The translations under genes were made by a program, and so were the position numbers. From Chitinophagaceae bacterium C216 (lineage in GTDB: Bacteria > Bacteroidota > Bacteroidia > Chitinophagales > Chitinophagaceae), in NCBI GenBank assembly GCA_028485475.2, contig CP144143.1, forward strand, positions 1,302,001 to 1,366,000: a DNA stretch of 64,000 bases. The letters run 5' to 3'. The notes under the pieces were generated by a model that was not told where the DNA came from, searched no databases, and was given only the letters and a program-made list of their open reading frames with translations. This document shows, one piece after another, positions 28,550 to 37,851 of the stretch. Within the stretch, counting starts at the first letter, position 1. Each line of letters opens with the position of its first letter.

Positions 28550-31042
28550 TTGGAAGTGGCGTCAATAAAAAATATCGATAATACTACTCTTTATGCCGAG
28601 GTGATCATACCATTGGCCTTGCCCCTGAATTATACTTGGGTGGTGCCCCAGCGTTTTCAAGAGACGGTACAGCCGGGATGCCGGGTAGAAGTGAATTTGG
28701 GAAAGAATAAAAGATATGCGGGCGTAGTAAAACGTGTGCATCATGAGCCACCGGATTTTGTGGAAACCAAAGAAGTGTTGAATGTGCTGGACGCGCAACC
28801 TGTTGTGTATGAGCAGCAATTACGCTTGTGGGAGTGGATGGCGCGCTATTACATGTGTACCGAAGGAGAAGTAATGGCTGCAGCACTACCTGCGCATTTC
28901 AAATTGTCTAGCGAAACAATTCTGGTATTTAATGAAGAAGCAGGTGATGATTTTACCAATTTGGATACAGAAGAATATCTGGTTGCAGAAGCATTGCACA
29001 TCCGAAGAGAATTAAGACTACCCGAAGTACAGCAGATATTGGATGCTACGCATGTGTATCCTGTCATTAATCGCTTGATACAAAAAAGGATTTGCTACGT
29101 TTGGGAAGCATTAAAAGAAACCTACAACCCCAAGAAAGAAACATATATTGCATTGCATCCCGATTATGATTCTGAAGCTGCATTAGAGCGTTTGTTGAAT
29201 GAGGATAAGCGGTTACAGCGTGCTGAAAAGCAAATGCAGTTATTACTAGCCTATTTGCATTTTCAAAGAACCGAAGGCGAGATTACCAAAGCTGAATTAC
29301 TGAAAAAGGCTGGGGCCACTGATGCGCACTTAAAAGGATTAATTGAGAAAGGGATATTAATTGCAGAAAAAAGAACAGTTGATCGAATTAAAGGTGCTGC
29401 TAAACAGATCGAAGTAAATTTTGAACTTTCATCGGCCCAAGAGAATGCATTGCAAGAAATTAGCGATGTGTTTACATCAAAGAATATTTGTTTACTACAC
29501 GGTGTAACCTCCAGCGGTAAAACGGAAATTTACATCAGATTGATCGAGCGGTATCTGAAAGCGGGTCGACAGATATTATATATGTTGCCCGAGATAGCTT
29601 TGACGGCCCAGACTATTAGAAGATTAGAAAAACATTTTGGAGGACATATTGGAGTATATCATTCTAAGTTTTCTCAAAACGAGCGCATTGAAATATGGAA
29701 TAAAGTGAAGGACGGGCGAGTTAAAGTGGTATTAGGAGCCCGTTCGGCCTTGTTCTTGCCATTTGATGATTTGGGACTTATTATCTGCGATGAAGAACAC
29801 GATACTTCTTATAAGCAAATGGAGCCTGCTCCCCGCTATCATGCACGGGATACTGCTATTTATATGGCTTCTTTGTATGAGGATTGTAAAGTGCTGCTCG
29901 GTAGTGCTACACCTTCGTTAGAGTCTTATTACAATGCTACTGCAGGTAAATATGGATTGGTGAAGCTGATGCAACGTTATGGCGATATTGCTATGCCCGA
30001 AATCGAGATGATAGATACACGGCGTTATCGATCGGCCAATGATGCAGAGAATATTCTTACACAGCCTTTGCGCGAGGCTATTCAAGCTGCACTGAATGAT
30101 CAAAAACAGGTAATTCTGTTTCAAAATCGAAGAGGATATACGCCATATCAGCGGTGTAGCACTTGTGGCTGGGTGCCTCAGTGTAGGCATTGCGACGTAT
30201 CACTCACGTATCATAAGTTCTATAATAAGCTTGTTTGTCATTATTGCGGAACCAGTTATCCGCCTGTTATTACCTGTGCGCGTTGTGGAAACCACGATTT
30301 TATTCAAAAGCAATTTGGAACGGAAAAAATTGAAGAAGCATTAAAAGAATTTTTTCCTGATGCACGTACAGCAAGAATGGATATTGATTCGGTAAAAGGA
30401 AAAAATGCCCATCATCAGCTGATTCAGGATTTCGAGCAGCATAAAATTGATATTCTGGTAGGTACGCAAATGGTAGTAAAGGGACTGGATTTTGAAAACG
30501 TAAGTCTGGTGGGCATTCTCGACGCAGATGGGATTCTATCCTTTGCCGATTTTAGAGTGAATGAACGGGCGTATCAGTTAATGGAGCAGGTGAGTGGAAG
30601 AGCAGGCAGAAAGCATGGTAAAGGTAAAGTACTGATTCAAACTTCGCAAATGCAACATCCTGTATTGTTGCAGGTAAAGCAGCACGATTATACAGGATTG
30701 TATGAAAATGAAATAAGCAAAAGAGAGCAGTTTTTTTATCCTCCCTTCTCCCGCATCATTAAACTCACTTTTAAGAATAAGCAGAAGGAGGTGGTGCGCG
30801 ACGCCGCACAGTTATTTGCCGGTGCGTTGTCCAGTAAATATGGAAAGTATCTTACAGGGCCTGCAGAGCCAATTGTCAATAAAGTGCGTAATCAGTATTT
30901 AATGGAGTTGTTATTAAAGTTGCCACGGAGTGCTAAGGTACTCGAACAATGTAAAAAAGATATTTTATATCAGGTGGCAGTCCTCCATCAGGAAAAAAGA
31001 TATAAATCTGTTATTGTAATACCCGATGTGGACGGCGTATGA
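28550..31042 (+). CDS. priA: Primosomal replication restart helicase PriA
   Basis: An 830-residue PriA. Order: 3' DNA-binding domain from residue about 14 (YAEVIIPLALPLNYTW), winged helix, helicase core with Walker A GVTSSGKT (318-325) and DEEH (about 410), and zinc sites C-x2-C repeated in CSTCGWVPQCRHC and CHYCGTSYPPVITCARCG. It restarts stalled replication forks. There is no in-frame ATG between the upstream stop (28538) and the conserved start of the protein, so translation must begin at TTG 28550 or GTG 28556. Confidence 0.95.
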   Translation: MEVASIKNIDNTTLYAEVIIPLALPLNYTWVVPQRFQETVQPGCRVEVNLGKNKRYAGVVKRVHHEPPDFVETKEVLNVLDAQPVVYEQQLRLWEWMARYYMCTEGEVMAAALPAHFKLSSETILVFNEEAGDDFTNLDTEEYLVAEALHIRRELRLPEVQQILDATHVYPVINRLIQKRICYVWEALKETYNPKKETYIALHPDYDSEAALERLLNEDKRLQRAEKQMQLLLAYLHFQRTEGEITKAELLKKAGATDAHLKGLIEKGILIAEKRTVDRIKGAAKQIEVNFELSSAQENALQEISDVFTSKNICLLHGVTSSGKTEIYIRLIERYLKAGRQILYMLPEIALTAQTIRRLEKHFGGHIGVYHSKFSQNERIEIWNKVKDGRVKVVLGARSALFLPFDDLGLIICDEEHDTSYKQMEPAPRYHARDTAIYMASLYEDCKVLLGSATPSLESYYNATAGKYGLVKLMQRYGDIAMPEIEMIDTRRYRSANDAENILTQPLREAIQAALNDQKQVILFQNRRGYTPYQRCSTCGWVPQCRHCDVSLTYHKFYNKLVCHYCGTSYPPVITCARCGNHDFIQKQFGTEKIEEALKEFFPDARTARMDIDSVKGKNAHHQLIQDFEQHKIDILVGTQMVVKGLDFENVSLVGILDADGILSFADFRVNERAYQLMEQVSGRAGRKHGKGKVLIQTSQMQHPVLLQVKQHDYTGLYENEISKREQFFYPPFSRIIKLTFKNKQKEVVRDAAQLFAGALSSKYGKYLTGPAEPIVNKVRNQYLMELLLKLPRSAKVLEQCKKDILYQVAVLHQEKRYKSVIVIPDVDGV

Positions 31043-31060
31043 TATACCGCACACATCGGG
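31022..31060. repeat. Inverted repeat across the priA stop
   Basis: CCCGATGTG (31022-31030) and CACATCGGG (31052-31060) form a 9-bp stem around the priA stop codon, with partial pairing inside. There is no T-run, but the place between two convergent genes suggests a transcription end or mRNA 3' end structure. Confidence 0.5.
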
Positions 31061-31072
31061 ATATATCACAGA

Positions 31073-32524
31073 TTACTTAGGTTGTTCTACAATTTTAGTG
31101 GTATCAACGCTCCAATTGTCGGTTCTAAACGGCGCTACAGGAAGTCCCTCTTTACTGAAAATATTGGATATAGATGTATTGCTGAATGAAAATCTTACTG
31201 CCTCAGGTTGTTTCACGTTTTTACTGGAAACAATTAATCTATCTTTTTCAATTTTCACATCCGCAGGATGAAATACTTTGTCAGAACCTGCGATATAAAA
31301 TTCTGTGGCAGTTTTACCATTACTCAGTTTAAACCCATTAGGTGCATTATCGAAAAACAGGTGCGCTTTATCTCCTTTTATATCCATTCGGGTAAACATA
31401 GGGCTTTTGTAGATGCCCACTTGCTGGCCATAAGTTTCGGCTAATGCGTATGCGGCCAATCTCTTTGCAACGTCTATTTTATTGCTGGGATGTATATCTT
31501 TTACATTCTCTACTAAATCCGTAATAACAACCATTCCTGTATTAGGTGTACTAAGGGCTTTTGTTTGCTGCTCTCTTACCAAATTACCTACATTATGATT
31601 GCCGTATGTGTAGGGGGCTATTTGTACATAATAGAAAGGAAATTCCTTATTCCACGCAGCTCTCCAACTTTTAATCATAGACGAGAAAAGCTGGCTATAG
31701 GTAAAGGGCATGGTGGTATTGCTTTCTCCCTGGTACCAGATGGCCCCTGCAATGGAAAACTGGGTAAGTGGATATATCATGGCATTATATGCGTAGCCAG
31801 GTAGGGTGGGCCACCATGGCGTAGTACCTAACATTTTCGCTGCTTGAAGTAATGTTTCATTGTTATTAATAATTTCTGCAGGTGTCCATGCCTCTGCCGG
31901 AGTGCCACCCCAACTGGAATTGATAACACCGATAGGCACATTGAGTTTTTGTTGCAGTTCTTTTGCGAAGAAGTAGCCTACAGCGCTAAATCCTTTTAAA
32001 GATTCAGGGCCGCATATTTTCCAGCTCCCTTCCAGATCATCTTGAGGATAAGGAGAGGTAGTTTTAGTTACATGAAACAGCCGGATATTGTCGTTGTGGC
32101 TTACGGGTAGCTCATCTAAAATTTGTTTTAACTTCTGGTGACTACTCCACTCCATATTGGACTGCCCGGAACAAACCCACACCTCACCAATCATGATGTT
32201 TTCTAAAACAATGGTGTTGTCCCCTTTTAATGTAATGCTGTAAGGGCCGCCCGCAGCCGGTGTCTGTAATTTAATCTTCCATCTTGCATTTCCGTCGGCT
32301 ACAACTGAGTCAGTGTGATTGTTCCAAGAAGTGGTAACATATATTTTCTCAGCAGCGTTAGCCCAACCCCATAAGTAAGCTTCGCTTTTCTGCTGCAGCA
32401 CCATATTGCTGCCAATTATATGCGGCAATCGTATGTGGGCATATGAAGAAAAATGAAATGCTAAAATTGTCAGAAAACTAATAAGACATGCGAGGACTTT
32501 TTTGTTGAATGGTAAGCAATTCAT
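31073..32524 (-). CDS. Sialate O-acetylesterase family protein
   Basis: A 483-residue SGNH hydrolase with signal peptide (about 1-29). The catalytic Ser is S119 in CSGQSNMEW; the substrate-binding blocks GVINSSWGGTPAEAW and IWYQGESNTT are present, and the His block reads DIHPSNK. It removes O-acetyl groups from sialic acids or other acetylated glycans in the periplasm. No other sialic acid or polysaccharide-utilisation gene (SusC/D) is nearby, so its substrate is open. It ends 30 bp from the convergent priA gene. Confidence 0.88.
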   Translation of the reverse strand: MNCLPFNKKVLACLISFLTILAFHFSSYAHIRLPHIIGSNMVLQQKSEAYLWGWANAAEKIYVTTSWNNHTDSVVADGNARWKIKLQTPAAGGPYSITLKGDNTIVLENIMIGEVWVCSGQSNMEWSSHQKLKQILDELPVSHNDNIRLFHVTKTTSPYPQDDLEGSWKICGPESLKGFSAVGYFFAKELQQKLNVPIGVINSSWGGTPAEAWTPAEIINNNETLLQAAKMLGTTPWWPTLPGYAYNAMIYPLTQFSIAGAIWYQGESNTTMPFTYSQLFSSMIKSWRAAWNKEFPFYYVQIAPYTYGNHNVGNLVREQQTKALSTPNTGMVVITDLVENVKDIHPSNKIDVAKRLAAYALAETYGQQVGIYKSPMFTRMDIKGDKAHLFFDNAPNGFKLSNGKTATEFYIAGSDKVFHPADVKIEKDRLIVSSKNVKQPEAVRFSFSNTSISNIFSKEGLPVAPFRTDNWSVDTTKIVEQPK

Positions 32525-32541
32525 TGTTGAATGATTTTTTA

Positions 32542-32793
32542 TTATGTGGATAAATGAGGATTGAAATTAATGAGTTTCTGAGTTTGAAGAAGATTTTTTG
32601 AAAGCTTATTGAGAACGATTTTATTACTGCTTATTTCAGCAGTTGCACTAATCAATAAATATTTGTGTGATTGACAATAATAGTGGCCAAGAAAGAGTAT
32701 GTCGTTTACTCCTATCCGTTTTCTATGAGCATTGTTCAATTGTATGGGTGTTAATCTTTGTTTGCATTGCGTAAGTATTTTATGAGGTAACTT
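32542..32793 (-). pseudogene. Possible remnant of a LytTR-type DNA-binding domain
   Basis: An open frame without ATG on the minus strand reads KRIGVNDILFL and, after a gap, ATAEISSNKIVLNKLSKNL, spaced like the start of LytTR domains (conserved NDILYLE strand then a helix). It has a stop upstream and no plausible full gene. It may be a decayed regulator or chance. The rest of the 32525-32974 interval shows nothing else apart from the promoter at 32938. Confidence 0.2.
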
Positions 32794-32937
32794 TTATTTG
32801 AGAATAATAAAACTGCAAATAGTTATGGAAAGGATAAATAAACACCATGGTATCAGTGTTATCGTTAAGAAATTATAAATGATTTTTCAGAGTAATCATC
32901 AATTCCATGAATTTGGGATTTAAGCGAATCGTTTCTA

Positions 32938-32969
32938 TTTGACCCCCTAGCCAATATTTATTATTTTAG
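32938..32969 (+). promoter_or_regulatory. Putative promoter of the MmcQ/YjbR gene
   Basis: TTTG (32938-32941), a 20-bp spacer and TATTTTAG (32962-32969; 7 of 8 matches to TAnnTTTG), ending 5 nt before the ATG. Confidence 0.5.
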
Positions 32970-32974
32970 TTACG

Positions 32975-33310
32975 ATGGATATAGAAACTATACGCTACTA
33001 TTGTTTAAGCAAACCTGATGTAGCGGAAACAATGCCATTCGGTCCCGATACGCTAGTGTACAAAGTCAATGGCAAAATTTTTTTGCTGATGGGAATGGAT
33101 AACGTCCCACTCTCATTTAATGTAAAATGCGATCCTGATGTTGCGATAGAATTAAGAGAACGTTACCCATGTGTAATGCCGGGGTATCATATGAACAAGA
33201 AACATTGGAATACCATCATCGTTGATGGTTCCGTTTCTTTTAAGCAACTTAAGGAGTGGATCGATCATTCCTACGATCTCGTAGTAGGGAAAAAGAAACG
33301 AAGCAATTAA
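32975..33310 (+). CDS. MmcQ/YjbR family protein
   Basis: A 111-residue protein of the MmcQ/YjbR family. Typical blocks: RYYCLSKPDVAETMPFGPDT, VYKVNGKIFLLMG, NVKCDPDVAIELRERYP and PGYHMNKKHWNTI. The fold is a double-wing DNA-binding-like domain (CyaY-like); the function is not established. It converges on cysM and overlaps its end by 4 nt. Confidence 0.9.
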   Translation: MDIETIRYYCLSKPDVAETMPFGPDTLVYKVNGKIFLLMGMDNVPLSFNVKCDPDVAIELRERYPCVMPGYHMNKKHWNTIIVDGSVSFKQLKEWIDHSYDLVVGKKKRSN

Positions 33311-34188
33311 TCGAATAGATCAGAAGACAAATAACGATCGCCTCTGTCGCAGATGATACATACAATCACTCCCGATTCCAGTTCCTTAGAGAGTTCTAGG
33401 GCTGCATGAACCGCACCTCCGCTACTCATGCCGGCAAACACTGCTTCTTCTCGGGCCAATCTTTTCGCCATTATTCTCGCGTCTTGCTCATCCACTTCTA
33501 TGATACGATCTACACGGCTGCGATCAAATATTTTGGGCAAATAAGCTTCAGGCCATTTTCGTATTCCTGGAATATTGGAATTGTCTGTAGGCTGACAACC
33601 TACGATTTGAATATTACTATTCACTTCTTTCAGATACTGGCTTACTCCCATGATGGTTCCGGTAGTTCCCATGGAGGAAACAAAATGGGTGATTTGATGG
33701 TTGGTATCTCGCCAGATTTCTGGTCCGGTTGTTTTATAGTGCATTCCCGGATTATCAGGGTTGCCAAACTGATTCAGCATTAGATAATCCCCTTGCGCAG
33801 CTTTTTCACGTGCATAATCGATAGAGCCTTCCATCCCTTTATCTTTGGGAGTTAAAGTAACGGTAGCTCCAAAGGCACGCATCGTCAGCACCCGTTCTCT
33901 TGTTGCGTTTTCGGGCATTACCAGTTCTATTTCAACTCCAAACAAGTTCGCTATCATTGCTAGGGCAATACCTGTATTACCGCTGGTAGCTTCAATGAGC
34001 TTCATGCCCGGTTTTAACTCGCCACGATCAAGAGCGCCCTTAATCATGCCATAAGCTGCACGGTCCTTCACGCTGCCCCCGGGATTATTACCCTCCAGTT
34101 TGGCATATATTTTTACATTTTTATTTACGGATATCTTATTTAATTCTACTAGTGGTGTATTGCCTATTTGTTCTAAAATTCCGGACAT
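33307..34188 (-). CDS. cysM: Cysteine synthase (CysM/CysK type)
   Basis: A 293-residue PLP enzyme that makes cysteine from O-acetylserine and sulfide (or thiosulfate for CysM). PLP lysine K41 lies in GGSVKDRAA; the substrate loop ATSGNTGIALA and the phosphate-binding GTTGTIMGV are present. The short length and LEGNNPGGSVKDR favour CysM over CysK. A clear -7 box sits upstream. No other sulfur-assimilation gene is near. Confidence 0.9.
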   Translation of the reverse strand: MSGILEQIGNTPLVELNKISVNKNVKIYAKLEGNNPGGSVKDRAAYGMIKGALDRGELKPGMKLIEATSGNTGIALAMIANLFGVEIELVMPENATRERVLTMRAFGATVTLTPKDKGMEGSIDYAREKAAQGDYLMLNQFGNPDNPGMHYKTTGPEIWRDTNHQITHFVSSMGTTGTIMGVSQYLKEVNSNIQIVGCQPTDNSNIPGIRKWPEAYLPKIFDRSRVDRIIEVDEQDARIMAKRLAREEAVFAGMSSGGAVHAALELSKELESGVIVCIICDRGDRYLSSDLFD

Positions 34189-34216
34189 TGTCTATGAATA
34201 TTTTATTATAATCGTC

Positions 34217-34224
34217 CAAAGATA
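34217..34224 (-). promoter_or_regulatory. cysM promoter -7 box
   Basis: On the minus strand TATCTTTG, a full match to TAnnTTTG, 28 nt before the cysM ATG. No clear -33 TTTG. Confidence 0.5.
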
Positions 34225-34289
34225 AGTATGTTGTTTTTAACAGATTGTCGAAAAGCAACAAGCATTAAAAAGTTTATATATTTACAACA

Positions 34290-35699
34290 ATGAGCGTATT
34301 GCAAAAAACAATAACACTTGATCTTGCCGAATCGTTCAAAAAAATTGTAGGAGAGGCGTATTTTTTTACCGATGAAGCAACTTTACAGGATTATTCGAAG
34401 GATGCAACTGAAACGCTGCAATTTAGTCCCCAAGCGGTTTTGAAACCTGCAACTGCAGATGAAATTAGCGCCATTTTAAAAATTTGTAATCAGTATAAAA
34501 TTCCTGTAACACCGCGTGGTGGCGGCACAGGGCTTTCCGGTGGGGCGCTTCCGTATCTGGGCGGTATTGTTATTTCTACGGAGCGTTTGAATAAAATACT
34601 TCATATCGATGAGCGCAATTTGCAGGTCACTACCGAGCCGGGTGTCATTACCGAGGTATTACAAAGAGAAGTAGCGGCTCGAGGGCTGTTTTATCCACCC
34701 GATCCTTCGAGCAAAGGTTCGTGCTTTATCGGGGGCAATATTGCCGAAAACAGCGGTGGTCCGCGCGCTGTAAAATATGGTGTAGTAAAGGACTACGTGC
34801 TGAATCTGGAAGTAGTATTGCCTACAGGTGAGATCATTTGGACCGGTGCCAATGTATTGAAGAATGTAACAGGGTATAATCTTACTCAACTCATTATTGG
34901 AAGCGAAGGTACTTTAGGCATCGTTACCAAAATTGTTTTGAAATTGATACCACTGCCTAAGTATGATATACTGATGCTGGCACCTTTTAATGATTTGGAT
35001 AAAGCATGTGAAGCAGTAAGTGTTATCTTTAGAGCTGGATGTACACCCAGTGCATTGGAACTGATGGAGATTGATGCCCTAACTATTGTAAGCCAGATGG
35101 TGGGTACTCATGCGGCCCCTGTAAACAGCAGTATTGCCGCACATTTACTTATTGAGTTGGACGGAAATAACAAAGATGTGTTGGTGGGAGAAATGGAGCA
35201 AATAGCTGCCTTAATGGAGCAACATGGAGCGGGCGATTTACTTTTGGCCGAGGATGCGCAACAAAAAGAGGAACTTTGGAAGCTTCGCCGCCGCATGGCT
35301 GAATATGTAAAGATGTGTGGCTATACGATTGAAGAGGACGTAGTAGTGCCACGTGCAGAATTGTCCCGTTTAATTAAAGTATTGAAAGAAATGGGGCATA
35401 AGCATCAGTTTAAATCTGTAGCCTATGGGCATGCCGGTGATGGGAATTTGCATATCCGTATTAAAAAGGATTCGGTAGCGGATAGCTATAAAAACCCCGA
35501 AATGCAGCTGATACTGCGCGAATTGTTTCAGCAGATAAAAGCTCTGGGGGGCACGATCACAGGCGAACACGGTGTTGGATTGATCCAAAAAGGATTTATG
35601 GATATTATGTTTGAAGAGCGCACATTACAAATCATGCGCGATATCAAGCGGGCTTTTGATCCCAATAATATCTTGAACCCGGGAAAGATTTTTGATTAA
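34290..35699 (+). CDS. FAD-binding oxidase, GlcD/D-lactate dehydrogenase family
   Basis: A 469-residue flavoprotein of the glycolate oxidase GlcD/D-2-hydroxyacid dehydrogenase family. FAD-binding PCMH block: TPRGGGTGLSGGALP, then GNIAENSGGPRAVKYG and IGSEGTLGIVTKI. The C-terminal domain has YGHAGDGNLHIRI and GEHGVGL metal and substrate motifs. It oxidises glycolate, D-lactate or a similar 2-hydroxyacid. There are no GlcE or GlcF partner genes beside it, which favours a single-subunit D-lactate dehydrogenase-like enzyme. Confidence 0.88.
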   Translation: MSVLQKTITLDLAESFKKIVGEAYFFTDEATLQDYSKDATETLQFSPQAVLKPATADEISAILKICNQYKIPVTPRGGGTGLSGGALPYLGGIVISTERLNKILHIDERNLQVTTEPGVITEVLQREVAARGLFYPPDPSSKGSCFIGGNIAENSGGPRAVKYGVVKDYVLNLEVVLPTGEIIWTGANVLKNVTGYNLTQLIIGSEGTLGIVTKIVLKLIPLPKYDILMLAPFNDLDKACEAVSVIFRAGCTPSALELMEIDALTIVSQMVGTHAAPVNSSIAAHLLIELDGNNKDVLVGEMEQIAALMEQHGAGDLLLAEDAQQKEELWKLRRRMAEYVKMCGYTIEEDVVVPRAELSRLIKVLKEMGHKHQFKSVAYGHAGDGNLHIRIKKDSVADSYKNPEMQLILRELFQQIKALGGTITGEHGVGLIQKGFMDIMFEERTLQIMRDIKRAFDPNNILNPGKIFD

Positions 35700-35777
35700 T
35701 ATGTAATTATTTGAAACTTTTGTTTTCATGAGTGCTAGCTAAAAAATATATCCTAATTTTACCTCATCGAAAATTGA

Positions 35778-36461
35778 ATGCTAATGAAGACTTGTCGTTT
35801 TGCGATTATATTGACTGTGTTTGTAGTTACTGCTTTAAACGCATTTGCTCAACAGGAAAGAAAAGAGCGTGCTAGTGATAATTCAGTACCGGAAGAAAAA
35901 GGATTTAAAAAGCATCACTTATTTACCGGAGGTGGTGTAACCGCATCTTTTTATACCGGTGGTACCGTATTAGGATTGAGTCCTGTTTTGGGTTATAAAT
36001 TCAATGATTATGTAGATGGTGGCGTTCTGCTCCATTATGTTTATCATGGAGCCAGAGATTGGCGCGAGATAAATGATAAGTTTAGAAGACATGTATATGG
36101 TCCGGGTATTTTTACAAGAGTGTATCCTGTACCATTTATTTTTGTACAAGGACAGTTAGAGCATAATTTTATTGCAGAGAATTACACTGCAAAGCCCGGT
36201 AGTGCTTATTATGCCAGCGGTAAATTTAGAGCCAATGCTACATCTCTTTTATTAGGAGGAGGCCTTTCTACAGGACGTCTGAAGGGTGGTACTACGTTCT
36301 TCTATTTGTCTGTACTGGCCGATGTATTGAAAAATAGAAATAGTCCTTATGTAGATGTAGATTATTATGGAACGCCCAATGAAAAGGTAAGGATTGTTCC
36401 AGTGATTCGTGCCGGTGTGAATGTAGGATTGTTCCAAGGACGTTATGGTGTGTATGACTAG
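35778..36461 (+). CDS. Outer-membrane beta-barrel-like protein
   Basis: A 227-residue protein; the second Met (35784) gives the cleaner signal peptide (MKTCRFAIILTVFVVTALNA followed by FAQ). The mature part has alternating strands (GGGVTASFYTGGTVLGLSPV, GYKFNDYVDGGVLLHYVYHG, FIFVQGQLEHNFI) that fit a small outer-membrane barrel. No family name or function can be read. It stands alone, between the GlcD-like gene and the DUF6728 gene. Confidence 0.7.
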   Translation: MLMKTCRFAIILTVFVVTALNAFAQQERKERASDNSVPEEKGFKKHHLFTGGGVTASFYTGGTVLGLSPVLGYKFNDYVDGGVLLHYVYHGARDWREINDKFRRHVYGPGIFTRVYPVPFIFVQGQLEHNFIAENYTAKPGSAYYASGKFRANATSLLLGGGLSTGRLKGGTTFFYLSVLADVLKNRNSPYVDVDYYGTPNEKVRIVPVIRAGVNVGLFQGRYGVYD

Positions 36462-36534
36462 GTGATAACTATTCTTTTATTTTCGGCTTTATTCAATATT
36501 AAACTTTCATTAGTATAAATCTGTTATCAAACTA

Positions 36535-36699
36535 ATGGGTGTTTTAAAGCAACTGGCAGAATACTTATACCTTCGTAAGAAGGATCCCAATCGGCCGAAG
36601 AGCTCATGGGTAAAGTATATGCACGGGATTAACCGTATCAGCCTTTTTCTGTTTATTATTTGTTTGATTATCTTGGCAATAAAACTATTGCGCAGCTAA
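36535..36699 (+). CDS. DUF6728 family small membrane protein (54 aa)
   Basis: ATG at 36535, TAA at 36697-36699. The peptide starts MGVLKQLAEYLYLRKKDPNR and continues with a conserved MHGINRIS block and one membrane helix (LFLFIICLIILAIKLL). This pattern (KKDPNRP...MHGINKIS...TM) is what I know of DUF6728 proteins in Bacteroidota; function unknown. Its last 15 bases overlap the end of the convergent lpxB gene. Confidence 0.75.
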   Translation: MGVLKQLAEYLYLRKKDPNRPKSSWVKYMHGINRISLFLFIICLIILAIKLLRS

Positions 36700-37830
36700 T
36701 TCGCTGATAATGGCCGCTGCGTTTTCCGAGGCGATACTATTGGTGGTGAGTAAAGCCCTTAACCGGCTGTAATCTTCTTGAATCTGTTTTTGCTTTGTCT
36801 CATCGTGTAGCAACAAATGCAATTCTTTGATAAGATTAGGGACATTCATATCCCTCTGAATCAGCTCTTTCACCACTTCCTTGTTCATAATCAGGTTTAC
36901 CAACGAAATATATTGGATGCTAATCACACGTTTGGCAATCTGATAGCTGATTTCAGAACCTTTATAACATACTACTTCTGGAACACCAAACAGGGCTGTC
37001 TCTAGGGTAGCCGTTCCGGAGGTGACCAAAGCAGCTTTTGACTGCATCAGGAGGTCGTAAGTACGGTTCTGCACTAAACTTATATTAGGGTAGGGGGCAG
37101 TAAAGGTATCGTAAAACGAAGTGTCGAGCGAGGGGGCTTGCGCTACAACAAATTGATAGTCCGGAAAAGTTTTGCTTACCTCCAGCATTACCGGCAACTT
37201 TTTTTCTATCTCCTGTTTGCGGCTTCCCGGAAGAAGTGCAACGATGGGCTTTTGATTAACTTCTCCTTGGCGGTTGCGGATAATCAGGTCTGTGCCTGCT
37301 TGTTGTTTTTTAGTAACTTCTTCAATAAGGGGATGCCCCACATAAGTTACATCCCAGTTCCATTTATGGAGATAGTACTCTTTTTCAAAAGGAAGGATGA
37401 CAAGCATTTTGTCGATACATTGCTTCATCATCTTTACGCGATTTTCTTTCCATGCCCACACCTGCGGAGAAATGTAGTAAACCACCTTTAGGTTTTGTTG
37501 TTTAGCCCATTTGGCAATGCGAAGATTAAAGCCCGGATAATCGATAAGCACCAGTACATCTGGTTTGAATGATAGAATATCCTGCTTGCATTGTTTGAGA
37601 TTTCGGAGTATTGTACGAAGGTTTTTTACTACTTCAATAAAACCCATAAAGGCTAGGTCTCTATAATGTTTAACCAGCTCCATGCCGGCCTGCTGCATTT
37701 TATCGCCACCCCAGCCCCGTATTTGGGCATGAGGTTCGATTTTTTTGAGTGCAGCAACTAGGTTGCCTCCATGCAAATCTCCCGAAGCCTCTCCGGCAAT
37801 AATGTAATATCTGCGATATCCGGTATTCAA
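36685..37830 (-). CDS. lpxB: Lipid-A-disaccharide synthase
   Basis: A 381-residue LpxB, glycosyltransferase that joins UDP-2,3-diacylglucosamine to lipid X in lipid A synthesis at the inner membrane. Motifs: YYIIAGEASGDLHGGNL, YISPQVWAWKENRV, and ALLPGSRKQEI. No in-frame ATG lies upstream of the conserved YYIIAGEASGD, so the start is TTG at 37830. It follows surE after 21 nt and is probably cotranscribed with it. Confidence 0.94.
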   Translation of the reverse strand: MNTGYRRYYIIAGEASGDLHGGNLVAALKKIEPHAQIRGWGGDKMQQAGMELVKHYRDLAFMGFIEVVKNLRTILRNLKQCKQDILSFKPDVLVLIDYPGFNLRIAKWAKQQNLKVVYYISPQVWAWKENRVKMMKQCIDKMLVILPFEKEYYLHKWNWDVTYVGHPLIEEVTKKQQAGTDLIIRNRQGEVNQKPIVALLPGSRKQEIEKKLPVMLEVSKTFPDYQFVVAQAPSLDTSFYDTFTAPYPNISLVQNRTYDLLMQSKAALVTSGTATLETALFGVPEVVCYKGSEISYQIAKRVISIQYISLVNLIMNKEVVKELIQRDMNVPNLIKELHLLLHDETKQKQIQEDYSRLRALLTTNSIASENAAAIISELAAQ

Positions 37831-37851
37831 TGCTTTATCTTTTATGATTTC

